Notes under the pieces: generated by a model
What the model was told of the DNA's origin: nothing
Seen by the model: the letters and a program-made list of their open reading frames with translations, nothing else
Database searches by the model: none
Translations under genes and position numbers: made by a program
NCBI GenBank assembly: GCA_001642005.1
Contig: LWCA01000227.1
Location: 1 to 38,483 of the forward strand
Direction: 5' to 3'
Source: Intoshia linei
Taxonomy: Eukaryota; Orthonectida; Rhopaluridae
DNA: 38,483 bases
Shown: positions 12,001-24,932 of the stretch, one piece after another
Layout of the letters: every line of letters starts with the position of its first letter
Numbering within the stretch: the stretch's first letter is position 1

Positions 12001-15000
12001 ATTCTACTATTCACTATTATCAATTCTTCAAAGGAGTGGTTCCCAAACTTGTTTCAGGTGGAACTGTCATATCACATTACTTATTACTTTAAAGCAAATT
12101 ATTTCATCTTAATTTTTTTTGTTAACATTTCCGTAAAGAATTTTAAAAACAATTGTTATCCCATTTCATTCATGGAACCGTCAGTATAACCTATATCTGT
12201 AGTTAGTTTACTACTGCAATCAAAAGATATCGTGAAATTTTTGGTGTGTCTATAATTTCCATTATCCATTTAAATTAACGTCGTTAATCAAAATTGAAGC
12301 TATACTCGTCCTGGAAAAACGACATATTCGAATGATAGCTAAACTAGACCAAATAATACTAGGGATTGAATTAAATGATGATTATATACATAAAACTTAA
12401 ACGATGGGTACTTTGAAAAATTTTGTAATTTTTCACAATGTAAATATACAAATGAAAATATTTTAAGGGCACATTTGTTACGCCAGGGGCGCTCCCTGCA
12501 CCCCGCTTAGATCCGCTACGGCCTGTAGTGATTCAATAATAAGAATGGATAATTAAAATCCATTATTTTTGATATAGAATCAATGATCGTTGATCACATT
12601 TTATCGAAATATTGTGACTGGGGAGCGAAGAGATTGGATGGACTGAATTATGCATTTTTTTATTGACTTGCTGAGCAAGATATGTTAGAAAGATCTTGCT
12701 CAAAAGATATGTATATATATAAATATTATTTTAGAACTATACTGACACTACATTGAGTTTTGATCCATGTTTTATACACTGGATCCCAAATAAACCAATG
12801 TTTATTATTGGAGGGTCAAATGGAATGTGCCAAGTTATGAATAAAGATGGAGTATATTTGTCGGATATTGTAAATAATAATTTTATATCAAAACCGAATG
12901 AAGAAAAAATTGGAGAAAATTGGATTCTTTCGGGAGCGTGTTCGCTTAAAAATAATTTTATTGTAATTTATTTTTATTTTTTATTTTCATTTACATAAGC
13001 TAATTTCTTGAGAATAATTTTCATTTATTTTCTTAAACATAATGAACTATTAATACAATTGACATATATACATCATTAATATAATGTATATTAAACGGAC
13101 CTAATATAATTTTTTTCATAATTTAAAATTTTTTCATTAATTTCACCCACCTTTAAGTATATTGTACAATAATGCTATTCTATTTTGAATTTTGTAATAA
13201 ATGTAAAAAAGATATGTATACCATTGTATATACTTTATGAGCGAATTTTAGAAATTAAACAAATAGGGGCCTAAACGTATGAGAAATGCAATAATAATAT
13301 CACACGTAGTGTTTATTTTTAATATTATTGGAAAAACTTAAATTCTGACACCCTGCTTAAAACCCACAATTACTATCTCAATAATTTTTTATTATTGAAT
13401 TTTACTAGTTTTTTACTTGCATGGTCGTTTTTACTTAAAAAAAATAATGATTTAATAAGGTTACTTGTAAAGAAAATGGAGAAATGTCGGTTCAAAATTT
13501 GCAATTCAAGTTGCTTTATGCATATTTTAACAAAAAATATGCTATACGTGAAAATGGATCTAATGTAGTTATACACGATTGGAACAACGACAAAAAATGT
13601 AATATTTTTACTCATATAAATTACTCTCATATTTAAATTATATTCATTATTATAAATCAATATATTCTTACTTATATTAATATTTAGTTAAAATAAAATG
13701 CAAAGATCGAATCAATAAAATTGCGTTATATACACATCGATTAGCAGTATTTTTTATTTTCTTATGTCAGTGTCGCCAAAATAGTGTACGTGAACGCATG
13801 TGGATGATTTATAGTACTAGTTTATACGGGTATCCAATAGGCGACGCGAGGATATGTAAAAATTATTTGTATTTTTTTCTCAGATCTTTTGAAAATGAAA
13901 ATTTATTCAAAATTTTAGTTGTAATCCTTAATTTAATTTAACTTACATTAACTGCATATAAAACTATTTGTTTGTCTATGACTTAGACATGTGTTACCTT
14001 TTATTGCAATAACTAAGAGTCATAGACTTTTAATAAACACAAATTCCTAGTCATTTTATTCCGGGGAGAGAGTAAGATAAATTTCAATCTCAGAAACTTA
14101 CATCTTCCCACTTCAAAACCCAATTATTCTCTTTTTGTCCTAGAATTTCTAAAAATATGTATATACTCTGATACAGATTTTAAAATCATGAACATTATTA
14201 TAATAAAGTAGTGTTAGACTTAAACTAAATTAGAAATTCTCATCAAATCGATACAATTATCTTTAATTTCAAAAAGGTAAATCTTCAGCGTCAAAACCAC
14301 AAATTACTAATTAATCATAGAATTTTAAAAAAAATTAGACAATTCATACTGTTATCTCCATTAACACATTCTAATCTCACAAAGTGACGTTTTCACAGTG
14401 AAAAACTTTTATAAAACAAGGTTAAATTAAATTCAAAAAATCAATTTTTTTTACTAATTTAGCTAAATCAATAAAGTAATACATTACCTTTTATTTAAAA
14501 ATGAAAAAAGTTCTACAATTTTATAAAACTTAAATTCTATTTTTTAAAATCATAAGCATCATCATAAATCGCAACCTCAAAAAAGTGCTCTCACTGTCTA
14601 ATAAAATGTTCATTATCTATATCCGAATTTGAGTATTTTCTAATGATCGTTATAATTCTAATTACTACTATAATTATATTTTATATATAATTATAATTAC
14701 ATGTAAGTATTATAATACTTACATATATATGACTTCTCTAAAATTTTAGTCCATTTCTAAAAAAGTTGGCAGTCCTAGTTTATACTAATAATCCATTTTT
14801 TATTTTTTTCAACATAAAACAACTGCAAAAAATAAATATCCCCAAATTTCTACAAAATTGTGTTGGACCACCCTAATACATTGCATAAAAAATGACAATT
14901 CTCTCCGTTACATAAAATGTTTATTAAAATTATTTGTACAACTGTAAACAGTGTTTATTAAACACCCAACAAATATATAATATTTCCCAATACAATATAA

Positions 15001-18000
15001 AAAATTATTATTGAGAAATTTTTTAACACGTCAATATCTGCGGCGTAATATGTATTGTTTTAAAGTACGTTCATGAGTGTTAAATTGTAATTTAAAATAA
15101 AAATAAAATTTAGATAGTACAAGATGAATCCATTATTATTTATCAAGAAATTAGCAAAGGGAAAATGTATGATATACAATACAAATTGATTACAAAAATA
15201 GCATACAATGATAAATTTGAAAATTTTATCGTTTTCACTAATCATTTTGTAGTTATAAAGGTTTGTGTTGCATTAAAATTTATTGATAAATCTAGAAACA
15301 CATCTATGAAATTTATTCATTTGATAATATTCTGATTGGTAACTGGATGTTTGATTGTGACATTACATATTCATCTGCTGTTGGCGGTGCACCTAATAAG
15401 GAATATTTTATTATTGGTTGCAGTGACGGAAATGTAATATTATTTGATTCTGAATCAATGTAATATTTTAGGTCTATAAATCATTCGTACACTTTGTTTC
15501 ACCAATTACTATAGCTCAACATACAAACTCTATACTTTATGCTCAAGTTAACCCATTACATCAAACTGTTGCATTTATAGACGATACAAATACACTGTTT
15601 GTAGTCGATATAGACCAACTTCTAATTATATACCAAGTAAAAATATTTTTTTAAATATATAATAAAATTTTCAATTTAGGAACCCAATGCTATTCATTTC
15701 AAATGGAATTGTAGTATTCCCGACATATTAGTATTTAACAGTGGAGATACATTGCATTTTAAAATGGCTAATTTTGGTGTTCATTCGTTATATTTTGATG
15801 TAATTTATAATATATACTAGATTGGCTGTTATGTACTACGTACAAACAGAACCTAGCTCTGCTGAGGACACATTTTTATTATACCAAAAAAATAAATTCA
15901 TGTTGAAAATCTAACTTAAAAAGTCTACTATTCACTATTATCAATTCTTTAAAGGAGTGGTTCTCAAACTTGTTTCAGGTGGAACCGTCATATCAAATTA
16001 CTTTTTACTTCAAAGCGAATTATTTCATCTTAATTTTTTTTGTTAACATTTGCGTAAAGAATTTTAAAAACAATGTTATCCCATTTTTTTAATTTATTAG
16101 ACGAATGTGTATAATATTCAAAATAAAGTAAAAACAGTTTAATCCTAAAAATTGTCATAAATAGCATAAATTCCAAAAAAAATAAAATTATAAATCTATT
16201 TTGTCATTTTCAATGTGATGAGTCATCACTGATGACATATATTCAGTACCAATTTAATAAATACTTAAAATAACTAATTTTGTATCAATAATTAACCGAA
16301 TCTTCATTTTATAAACAAATTTCAGTCGAATTTTACCAATATTTCATTTTGATGGTAACGAGTTAGTTTTAGTTCACTGTTTAAATCACAGGTTCTCAAA
16401 CTTTTTTCAATTTTTCATGTACAAACATGTATAATCGTTGATGTAGGCGGTGTGAGGAGCATTTTTTTGAAAAATTAGAGTAATTCATAATAATGATAAC
16501 TCTTTACTGATAAGTCTACAAGTAGTTTTTAAACTATGAATAAATATATATTATTTTATAGGGTCGAATAATTGATTATGATGGTACAAAGATATATTTG
16601 CTTGTTGATGATAAAATTGAAATTATTCATATTTCTCATAATTATTTTGTGGAAAAATATATTGAAAATGGACAATTAACGTACATTTTTAATATTAGAG
16701 TTGTTTAATTTTTTAATTTATACAATGGTATTATATACAAATGGGTATTTTCAATTTTGTAATTTATATTATTAATAGACGTGCATTGGATATTTCATCT
16801 TATGGTATAGATAGACACACCTGGTCTCTCTTGGGAGAAGCAGCTTTGTATAATTTAAATATGGATGTCGCAAAAATAGCATATCAAAATTTGAAAGATT
16901 TTCTTATACTAGAATTGATATATTCTATAGAGGTTTTTGAAAAATATGATTATAATAATATGATTGTATATATTTAATTGTTGACTGTTATGTACTTCGT
17001 ACAAAAAACAGCCAGCTATGCAGACGTTTAATGCACATTTGTTTTGAAATTGTGGGATCAATAGTTACATTTTAAATTCTTATTTTAAGCGCAATATTTG
17101 AAAAATATTGCGATTATATATTAAAAATTATTTTTCACCGGAAATTCGTAGATTTCAGAGGTTGAAATTTTGCATTTATATCAACTGGAATAAGCTCTAG
17201 CAGATTAAACTTTTTTTAAATTTTTGGACCGTTAATTATTTCACATTTTTTGTTTTAATAAAATATTTCGGAAAAAATTTATATGAGTACTAAAATACTT
17301 CTTTGACTGTGAATTCATCACTTATTCAGATTCAAATTTTTTATGTGTGTTAACAGGATACAACTGTACAACCTGTAAATTTTATTAAATTCTAGGGCTG
17401 TTTTCATTAAAAAAAAGGAGTAATTTTGGGTTTTGGCCCTGAAGATATATTTTTTTAAATTTAAATTTATGATAATATTTGTGATTTTAAAATCCGTATT
17501 AGCATATATATTTTTTTAAATTCTTCAACTCGTTTCATTTTCAAAAAGAGGGACAATTGGGGTTTTTGACCCGTAAGATGTGAGTTTGGGAGGTTGAAAT
17601 GTATCTTATTATCATCCCGGAAAAAATTGTAATTGAAATGTTGACTTTATAAAATTCTAAGACTGTTAGTTATTGAAATAAGCGATAACACACACAAATA
17701 GACAAACAAAGCATATTATATAAGTAAGGATTAATGACTTAATTTTATTTTGTTACCGTTTATTTGAAAAAATAACAGCCGTAAAAGTTAAAAAACCCAA
17801 TTTCTAATACAATTTTTCGCGGGTGATGTTTATATCTATGTTTCATTTTCCGGAATTGAGTCCTTCAGGGTTAAAAACCCAATTCACCATTCGGGTTTAT
17901 GTATACTGCCAAACTCGCTTTGTAAAGTGAAAATTATGCATCATACGTATAAATAGCTATTAAACTTAAATATAGTTAAAAAAAATACAAAATGTGGAAA

Positions 18001-21000
18001 ACGATATACTAATGGGTGAAATATATGCTTATAATAAAAAATATAACGAAGCCGCAAAATGTTACATGCGAGTTGGTCAAGTGCAAATGGTTATCGATAT
18101 GTTTATTTTGCTTCGAATGTTTGAAAAGGCAAAGGTTAACATTAAAATTTGATAGATATATATTTAATTTAATTTTTAGTTATAGTTATACATTTGACCA
18201 TTTTATTAAACATTTATAATTTAAACTTTTAAGGAATGGGTGAATGAAAGTAATTCGTTGTCAGAAATTGAAAAACGAGAAATATCTTCTAAAGAAGCCC
18301 ACTGGGCGGCAGCACAAAAAAATCCGGCTATAGCTATTGAACTTTTTTTGGAAAATGAACAGTACACTGAAGCTATCGATGTAGCTTCACAAAATAATTC
18401 ACATGAATTGTAATTTTTAAATAACTGTACTGCAATAAACTAGCGTTATTGCATAATAGAACGCTACACGGTCAGAAATTTTATGGTATATGTATTACAT
18501 ATGCCATACATGATTATATTTAAAATTATTTATCATTAATTTTCATCAAGGCCGGTTGTGTTGCGGCATCATTACACTGTGATGCCACTGTGCCCTACTA
18601 TAAAGTGTGTATGAAATAAATATCATGAAATATAAATGATAAAATTAATATTCCTATTACATAGAATTATGAAGATTGCAAACAAAATTGATAGGGGACA
18701 AACCAAATCATTATACAACTGTGTAAAAAAATTGTTAAATATGAGACAATATTTATCAGCCATTGATGTACTCAGTAAGATGGGAGATTTTAAAAAACAA
18801 ATTGAAATTTATGTGCATATTAAAGATTGGGATAAGGTATTAGGGTTAAAAATATAGAAAACATATTTTTAGGCGATAGAATTGGCTGAAAAAAACGAAA
18901 TGTACAGAGAATTGGCATACTACCCTTATGCCGTCTATTTAGCCGAAAATGGACAATTCGATGAAGCTCATTACGGTAATTTATATTTAAATTAAGTTGT
19001 ATAGTTTTTAATTAACATTGTTGGTACTTTCTAAATTCAGTAGCTAGTGGGACTGAGGACGGACAACTCCAGAAACACAATTTTACACATTATTAACATT
19101 GTAAAATTATGACCAATTTATTTACAAATAATTATTTTTAATTAATTAATTATTTATTAATTAAAATCCATTTTTTTTATTAAAAATTTATATTTTTTGC
19201 CGTAAAATTAGGGCCAATTATAAACCAGACAATGCCAAGATTATATGATTTGCATACTTTATTTTAATTGTTGCATTTTTAGCTTATCAAAAGGCTGGTA
19301 GATCTGAAGATGCTATCAAAGTTCTCCATAAAATGTTGGATTCGTCATTATCAAAGTCAATATATGAAGAGAGTGCATATTATTGTTGGAAATTGGCTCA
19401 ACAGTGTCTAATGGCTAAAGGTTATTAATATTGAGGCACGTTTATGCAATAATTATTGCGGAAATTTTTAGGATCATATTTTTGATTTTCAGTGGTCCTT
19501 GAACATGGTAGATTCGGCTATGATCGTTGGTATTCTTTTTTACTGAGAAATTAAAAATCTGTTTCAATCTCACAAATCACAAATTGGGCTCTTTGCTTTC
19601 TACCATTATCAAATATTGGTTAAGTCAGTTAGAAATTTTATATTTTATTATAGCGGACTGTGAAAAATTTTGTTTAAACAGGCGACGCGTGCCATAAGAG
19701 CAGAACCTGCCAAGTTCGAAGCTACCTAAATGATAAATAAACACCTAAATTTTTTTCGCAAAGTGCGTTATGGCATATAACACTTAGCCATCTCTCCAAT
19801 ACTCTTCACTTGACGTTTTAAATTTGACACACAAAATAGTTATAATCAAGATTATACTTTTTTTAATCCTCAATTTTGAAAAATTTCGTCGAATCCCCAA
19901 AGAGGGGTTTCTGGTTCGGTCGATTCGGCACTGCATACAATTATAAGTTTAAGAACCACTGATATATTATATTATTACTAGGTTGACTGTTATGTACTGC
20001 GTACAAACAGCACCTAGCTCTGCCGAGTGTACATTTTTATAAAAAAATAATAAAAAAATAAATTAACGTTGAAAATGTAACTTAAAAATCATACTATTCA
20101 CTATTATCAATCCTTTAAAGGAATGGTTCCAAAACTTGTTTCAGTTGGAACCATCATATCACATTACTTTTTATTTTAAAGTGAATTATTCCATCTTAAT
20201 TTTTTGTTTGTTAACATTTGTGTAAAAGAATTTAAAAAAACAATTGTTATCCCATTTTTTTAATTTATTAGACAGAATGTGTGTATAATATTAAAAATAA
20301 AGTAAAAACAGTCCAATCCTAAAAATTGTCATAAATAGCATAAATTCCAAAAAAATAAAATTAGTCCAATACTAAAAATTGTCATAAAGGTGTGAGTTTT
20401 GGAAATTGAAATTTATATTATTATATGTAAAAATTGTCATAAATAGCATAAATTCCTAAAATTATAAAAACCTATTCTATCATTTTCAATGTGATGATAT
20501 ATATTCAGTACCAATTTAATAAAGACTCAAAAATGTATAACCATTAAATTAAAAATAAAATAACCAATTATGTATCAATATTTAACCGTTATTTAAATCG
20601 TTAAAATAAATAATCAAAATTTAAAACAAATCAGATTCAGCTACCGGTGCACCGTTTGGGTAGCACTACATAATTATGATGTAAAATTTAGAATAAATAA
20701 TAAATAAATTATTTTAGACAAAAAAATTATTCACAAATTTGAAAATTATTACAAATTGTCTGCTATATATTTTGCTTATAGGCACATACACTCTTATATT
20801 GTAATTAGATAATTTCATGTATTTATACAGTATAAAATAGTATGGACCTGCAGGCTAGACATTTCATGGTTTTTACCTGATTTATGTTGATTGCCAGCCC
20901 ATACACACAAAAAATTTTTATTTGGTTAAATCTAAAAATTATCATCATTATCGACTCTAATTTGTATGTTACCGTTGTTTTGGAGATAAATGATTTTGCT

Positions 21001-24000
21001 AATAATAAAAATAATAATGAAGTGAACAATTTTGTCTACATTTAAATTTTTTCGATATGTGAAGGAAAAATTCACTTTTACAAATCCTTTAGAGAAAAGT
21101 CTCCTTTTATCAATTTTTTTTGAAACATACAATTTTATCTAACTTTTGGAAAATATACCATTATAAAGTATGTAATACACGTTACAGTTCTGCAATACGG
21201 TTCATATCACAATTATACGGGAATTAAAGTCGTGTTAATAAGATTTTGAAATTACATTGTGGTGTCCGTCTTGGATTAAATTTCGTTAAATTACAGATTA
21301 AGGGATATTACTGAATTATTGTAATTGACGCAAATGAAGGATCGTGTTTCGGGCAAACTATTTTAATTCAGATTGTGCCGAATAACGCTTCATATTTCGA
21401 AATTTGTTGCAGAACTATAGTAAACATACATAATAATGATTTACAGTTAGTACCTTTACAAAACAATGAAATTGACGTAAATAATTAAATATAAATTTTT
21501 AAATTGTGATACCCATATCCAGTGGATATTATCCACCCTTTAATATTAAAGAGATAAGATCATGTTATTTTTGGGGAAAGCTCCACTGGTCATTGCTTAC
21601 TCCTACCAATTGCAGGACTCTATATTATTTAATGATTTTTGTTAATATATGTACAGTAATATTATAATTTTACAAAAAATTATAGGAAGATCCATTTATA
21701 GCTCACGAAAATGAAACAATATTTAACGTTGGTAAATATCTCATTAACACACTTTATGAATTGAACTATATTCCAAAAGGAATATCTCAAACGTAATTTA
21801 AATACATTATACATAAGTAACACTCAAAAGTTGAGTTAATTATCAATGTACATCACTATAACTAAAGTTTCCACTACCACTACTGTAAAGAACCCATATA
21901 AAATTGTGTTATTAATTTTCTGACTTTCATCAAATTTTATTATCTTTTAATAAATACTTAAAAATACCAATTGTGTATCAATAATTAACCGAATCTTCAC
22001 TTTATAAACACATTTCAATCGAATTTTACCAATATTGCAAAGGATTGTAATAAATATAAAAATGATAACAAATTTGTATTACTTTTAGTTTCATTGTTGT
22101 AGTTTATATTTAAATTTTATTCAAAATGTTTTCAAAAAGATAATTTGAAATTTAAAAATTGCGTAGCAATGAAAAAAATTCCGAAGGAATGAATTATGTA
22201 GATTTTCACACATATTTCTTTATTGAAAATGGGTAGACGTTCAATGCACATTTTTTTTAAAATTGTAGGATCAATATTTACATTTTTAATTTTTATTTTA
22301 ATCAAAATATTTAAAAAATATTGGTTGATAATATATTAAAAATTATTTTTCATCGGGAATACGTAGATTTCTGGGGTTGAAATTTTGTTTTTATATCAAT
22401 GGGAATAATCTCTATCCGAATAATCTTTTTTTTTTCATTTTTGGATTGTTAATTATTTCACATTTTTTGTTTTAATAAAATATTTCGGAAAAAAATATAT
22501 GAAAATTAAATGCTTTTTTTGACCGTCAAGTCATCACTTATTCAAATTGAAATTTTTTGTGTGTGCTAACAAGATACAACTATACGATCTATAAATTTCT
22601 TGTTAACGGAAAAAATCTAATTAACGAACTGAATTATTTTGAAGTACAAAAATTCCGTTAGTTTTAACTTCAAATGACTAGCATCGTAATTATACAAACG
22701 CTTTTTCTGTTCAAATTAAAAGCTTTAGAGTCTAAAACTTTGTTTAATTTAATTTTTTTTATTGTCTAAACTTTAAACACTAATAATAATAATATTACAC
22801 ACAATAATTGTAAGATTTACCCTGATTGTTCCATAGTTATCACTGTTTCTAATTAACGTAAATAAATTATTTATCATAATATGACTCTATTAATATATAT
22901 TAAGTTTTTTACGGTATATAAGAATAAATTATTCTCGTTGAAATTTTCCAATATTTCTATGTCCTTGAAATTACCAATTGACAAATAAAGAGAAAATACC
23001 CTAGTTAAATTATATTTAAATGTATATGTAAATGTATACCATTATAAATGTATTGTTTTAATAAATATTTTAATTAGATCTCTTTATTATACACTTGGAA
23101 ATTTGGCTAGCTCATCTGAAGCATATAGATTAGCATTATATTGTTTTGAAAAACTTCAACATTTATATGTTTCAGATTTAAAAGATAATATTGACTTGCA
23201 ATTGTTGCTTTTACGTACTAAACCCAATATAAACAGTGAGGTTTTTATTAAAATATAAACTAAAATAAAAAATAACATCTAGGATCTGAATATAATCTGC
23301 TATAGATGTTCTAAAACGTTAACATTAGTTAACGAGCAAGGAAATAAATGCCCATACTGTGGAAACCCCTTAATTTATTCTTATTCTTCATTTGGTAATT
23401 ATATCATTAAAACAGATTTAAATGTCTATATTTTTCATGTATCGTAATTAGACTTTTCAAAAATAGCGCGATCATTACAATTTTTATTGACACTGTTCAA
23501 AATGAAAAAAATACATATAAAAAAATGTTTGAATTTATACTTTTTATTATTATTTTTATTAATTAACTATATATATAGCTTGACTGTTAAATACTATATT
23601 CAAACAGCAGCTAACTCTGCCGAAGGTAGCGAATTTATATTTTTATTTTACGAATTTAAGACTTATTTTTTAATTAATTAGGTAATGAGTGTTTTTTAAA
23701 AAAATCAAAATACTTATAAATGTATAGTTACAACCCTAAAAAATCATCATAAATAATGTAGCTTCAACATTTGATCTAGGCTCTAACCATCCTTACATAT
23801 ATACTATGAAAATAGTTAACTTTCAAATTTAGAAATTTTACCTTTGGTAAAATTTCAAATCGATGCTGATATAACGGACGAAGAGGCTGAAAAATTGATT
23901 AAAATAGAAAACGAACAATTACATACACCAACTGGTTTATTTGTGTTGAACAATGTTAAAACTTTATATTTAGATTTTTTGCACTTGTCCAGTCGATGTT

Positions 24001-24540
24001 CAGTAATATTTTATGATATGCATATTATGTATAAGGTAACCTCAATATCTCATACCAAAGGTTTAATTTATAAACATTTTCATAAAAAAGAACAGTATTC
24101 GATTGTCCATGATAAATAAGGACAATTAAAAAAATAAACGTGATATGTCAGAATTTTATGAAATAGTGATCTAGTTTGCAAAATCTCGGATCCGGGGAAA
24201 AATTTTAGGGTAGTGGCCATTGGCCATTAGTGTGGGTAATTTATAATTTTTATAAATATTTAGAATGAAAGAGCAGAAATAGTATTAAATCGTGAATCTT
24301 TGTCAAATTTAAATTATACTGATGTAATTATATGCAAATGGCCACAACATTTATCAAATGATTATTATCACAATATGATGCCGGGAGCTTTTCTCAATAA
24401 ATGTGATTTATGCAATAATGTACAATTTTAATAATCTTTTAAATAATGAAATGTATTAGTTTTTTCATGGAGAAGATTTTGAAAAATTACTTTTAAAATA
24501 TGGGCATTGTCCCTTTTGTAGACATAAACCAGGCGAATAA
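9003..24540 (+). CDS. IFT122: IFT122, intraflagellar transport complex A subunit, complete, 26 exons
   Basis: Core subunit of IFT-A, which carries retrograde traffic and membrane cargo in cilia; in insects this mainly concerns sensory neurons. Exons: 9003-9064, 9149-9382, 9424-9634, 9714-9790, 9887-9956, 12735-12962, 13460-13598, 13688-13746, 15114-15260, 15296-15433, 15472-15636, 15680-15799, 16562-16680, 16779-16932, 17976-18134, 18234-18409, 18665-18836, 18873-18975, 19283-19420, 20718-20800, 21686-21792, 23078-23240, 23283-23394, 23833-24035, 24264-24419, 24460-24540. Every junction closes in phase, giving 1,191 residues (human about 1,180-1,240). WD40 propellers cover about residues 20-590, with G-S-A-D-K-M-V-I-I-W in the first. 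An alpha-solenoid of TPR-like helices covers about 600-1000. Zinc-ribbon pairs lie at C1014/C1017 with C1031/C1034 and at C1160/C1163 with C1182/C1185. AATAAA is at 24545-24550. Confidence 0.93.
10302..10345 (-). repeat. Hairpin terminus of Helitron-like repeat, copy 1
   Basis: Contains GTTATGTACTACGTACAAAC followed by a CAGCAGCTAACTCTGCCGA-type block, matching the shared terminus of copies 2-7. The sequence to the right differs from other copies. Strand is given so that the hairpin is at the 3' end. Located in IFT122 intron 5. Confidence 0.5.
10560..10900. repeat. Dispersed repeat with GGGTTTTGAC-GAAGAT units
   Basis: Contains AATTTGGGTTTTGACTATG-type units, followed by GAAGAT and a long AT tract. 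Similar units occur at 17400-17600 (two in tandem, about 120 bp apart). In inverted orientation they occur near 14090-14310, 17860-17910 and 27150-27320. No coding potential; located in IFT122 intron 5. Confidence 0.5.
11896..12190 (-). mobile_element. Helitron-like nonautonomous element, copy 2
   Basis: On the minus strand it ends in a hairpin (CTGTTTGTAC / GTACATAACAG arms with a three-base loop), about 9 nt, then CTAA next to T. That is the CTRR|T layout of Helitron 3' ends. About 290 bp are closely similar to copies 3 and 5, including GAGTGGTTCCCAAACTTG. The 5' TC end was not located. Located in IFT122 intron 5. Confidence 0.55.
12470..12535. repeat. Possible transposon end fragment, GC-rich
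   Basis: A GC-rich island (CGCCAGGGGCGCTCC and GATCCGCTACGGCCTG) stands out sharply from the AT-rich surroundings. It resembles the ends of old DNA transposons seen in many animal genomes. No partner end was identified. Confidence 0.3.
13974..14027. repeat. Inverted repeat, about 13-15 bp arms
   Basis: GTCTATGACTTAG at 13974-13986 pairs with CTAAGAGTCATAGAC at 14013-14027, with a small bulge and a 26-nt spacer. Located in IFT122 intron 8. Function unknown. Confidence 0.5.
14701..14724. repeat. 24-bp perfect palindrome
   Basis: Arms ATGTAAGTATTA and the exact reverse complement abut with no spacer. It lies within AT-rich intron sequence of IFT122 (intron 8). Function unknown; it may mark a decayed element end. 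Confidence 0.6.
15817..16375 (-). mobile_element. Helitron-like nonautonomous element, copy 3
   Basis: On the minus strand the terminus is CTAG next to T (15817-15820), preceded by the shared hairpin. The body matches copy 5 for more than 500 bp, including AAAAATTGTCATAAATAGC and an ATTTTACCAATATT block near 16335. Located in IFT122 intron 12. Confidence 0.6.
16976..17700 (-). mobile_element. Helitron-like element, copy 4, with a different interior
   Basis: Begins with the shared hairpin terminus (TGACTGTTATGTACTTCGTA), but the interior differs from copies 2, 3 and 5. The first ~400 bp instead match 22231-22625. Farther in are two tandem GGGTTTTTGACC-type units about 120 bp apart. Located in IFT122 intron 14. 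Confidence 0.45.
19491..19963. mobile_element. Possible degenerate hAT-like element
   Basis: The left end starts CAGTGGTCCTTGAAC and the right end in reverse complement starts CAGTGGTTCTTAAAC, forming imperfect inverted repeats about 470 bp apart. No matching 8-bp target duplication is visible, so the two ends may belong to different insertions. Located in IFT122 intron 19. Confidence 0.35.
19978..20600 (-). mobile_element. Helitron-like nonautonomous element, copy 5
   Basis: Terminus CTAG next to T (19978-19981 read on the minus strand), then the shared hairpin. The body matches copy 3. Three copies of AAAAATTGTCATAA occur within it (about 20320, 20370 and 20430), so this copy has an internal duplication. 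Located in IFT122 intron 19, just upstream of the small 83-nt exon at 20718-20800. Confidence 0.6.
21940..22625. repeat. Composite repeat: copy-3 distal end joined to copy-4 interior
   Basis: About 21940-22040 matches the distal end of copy 3 (near 16250-16345). About 22231-22625 matches the interior of copy 4 (near 17020-17390). No hairpin terminus is present. The juxtaposition suggests a chimeric or internally deleted element. Located in IFT122 intron 21. Confidence 0.45.
23577..23690 (-). repeat. Hairpin terminus of Helitron-like repeat, copy 6
   Basis: TTGACTGTTAAATACTATAT then CAAACAGCAGCTAACTCTGC matches the shared terminus, with changes that weaken the hairpin. The remainder is AT-rich and short. 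Located in IFT122 intron 23. Confidence 0.45.
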
Positions 24541-24932
24541 TGTTAATAAATATTTTAACTATTGCAGATTGATCTTATTCTGGAAGATAAGAATTCATTA
24601 TTTATGTTACTTTATTTTGTTAATGATTCATTACATTATTTGTATAGCTTTTTATATAATTTACTCACAATCCATTGCAATGCCAATGAAATTTTAAATA
24701 TATATATGTGCAAGTTACATAATGTAATTATTGCATGTAGATCATATATGTAACATGTATGGAATACATATTATGTATTACGTTATTTTCCATGTAACTC
24801 TCACTATTTTACTATGGATATTTCACTATAAACGTTTTTAACATATTTTGTACAAGCTAATTTGCATTTTTCGTAATTTGAAAAGATAAACAAGAAACAT
24901 TATTCAAACCAAATAAAAATAAATTTGTCAAG
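24541..24932. other. Intergenic spacer, IFT122 to HIG1 gene
   Basis: 392 bp with no gene recognised. It contains the IFT122 AATAAA at 24545-24550 and presumably the promoter of the HIG1-domain gene. ORFs here are short and AT-driven. Confidence 0.4.

Noticed and set aside
20823-21132. Two overlapping minus-strand frames
   Set aside because: AT-driven frames in an IFT122 intron with no recognisable domain; no splice partners.
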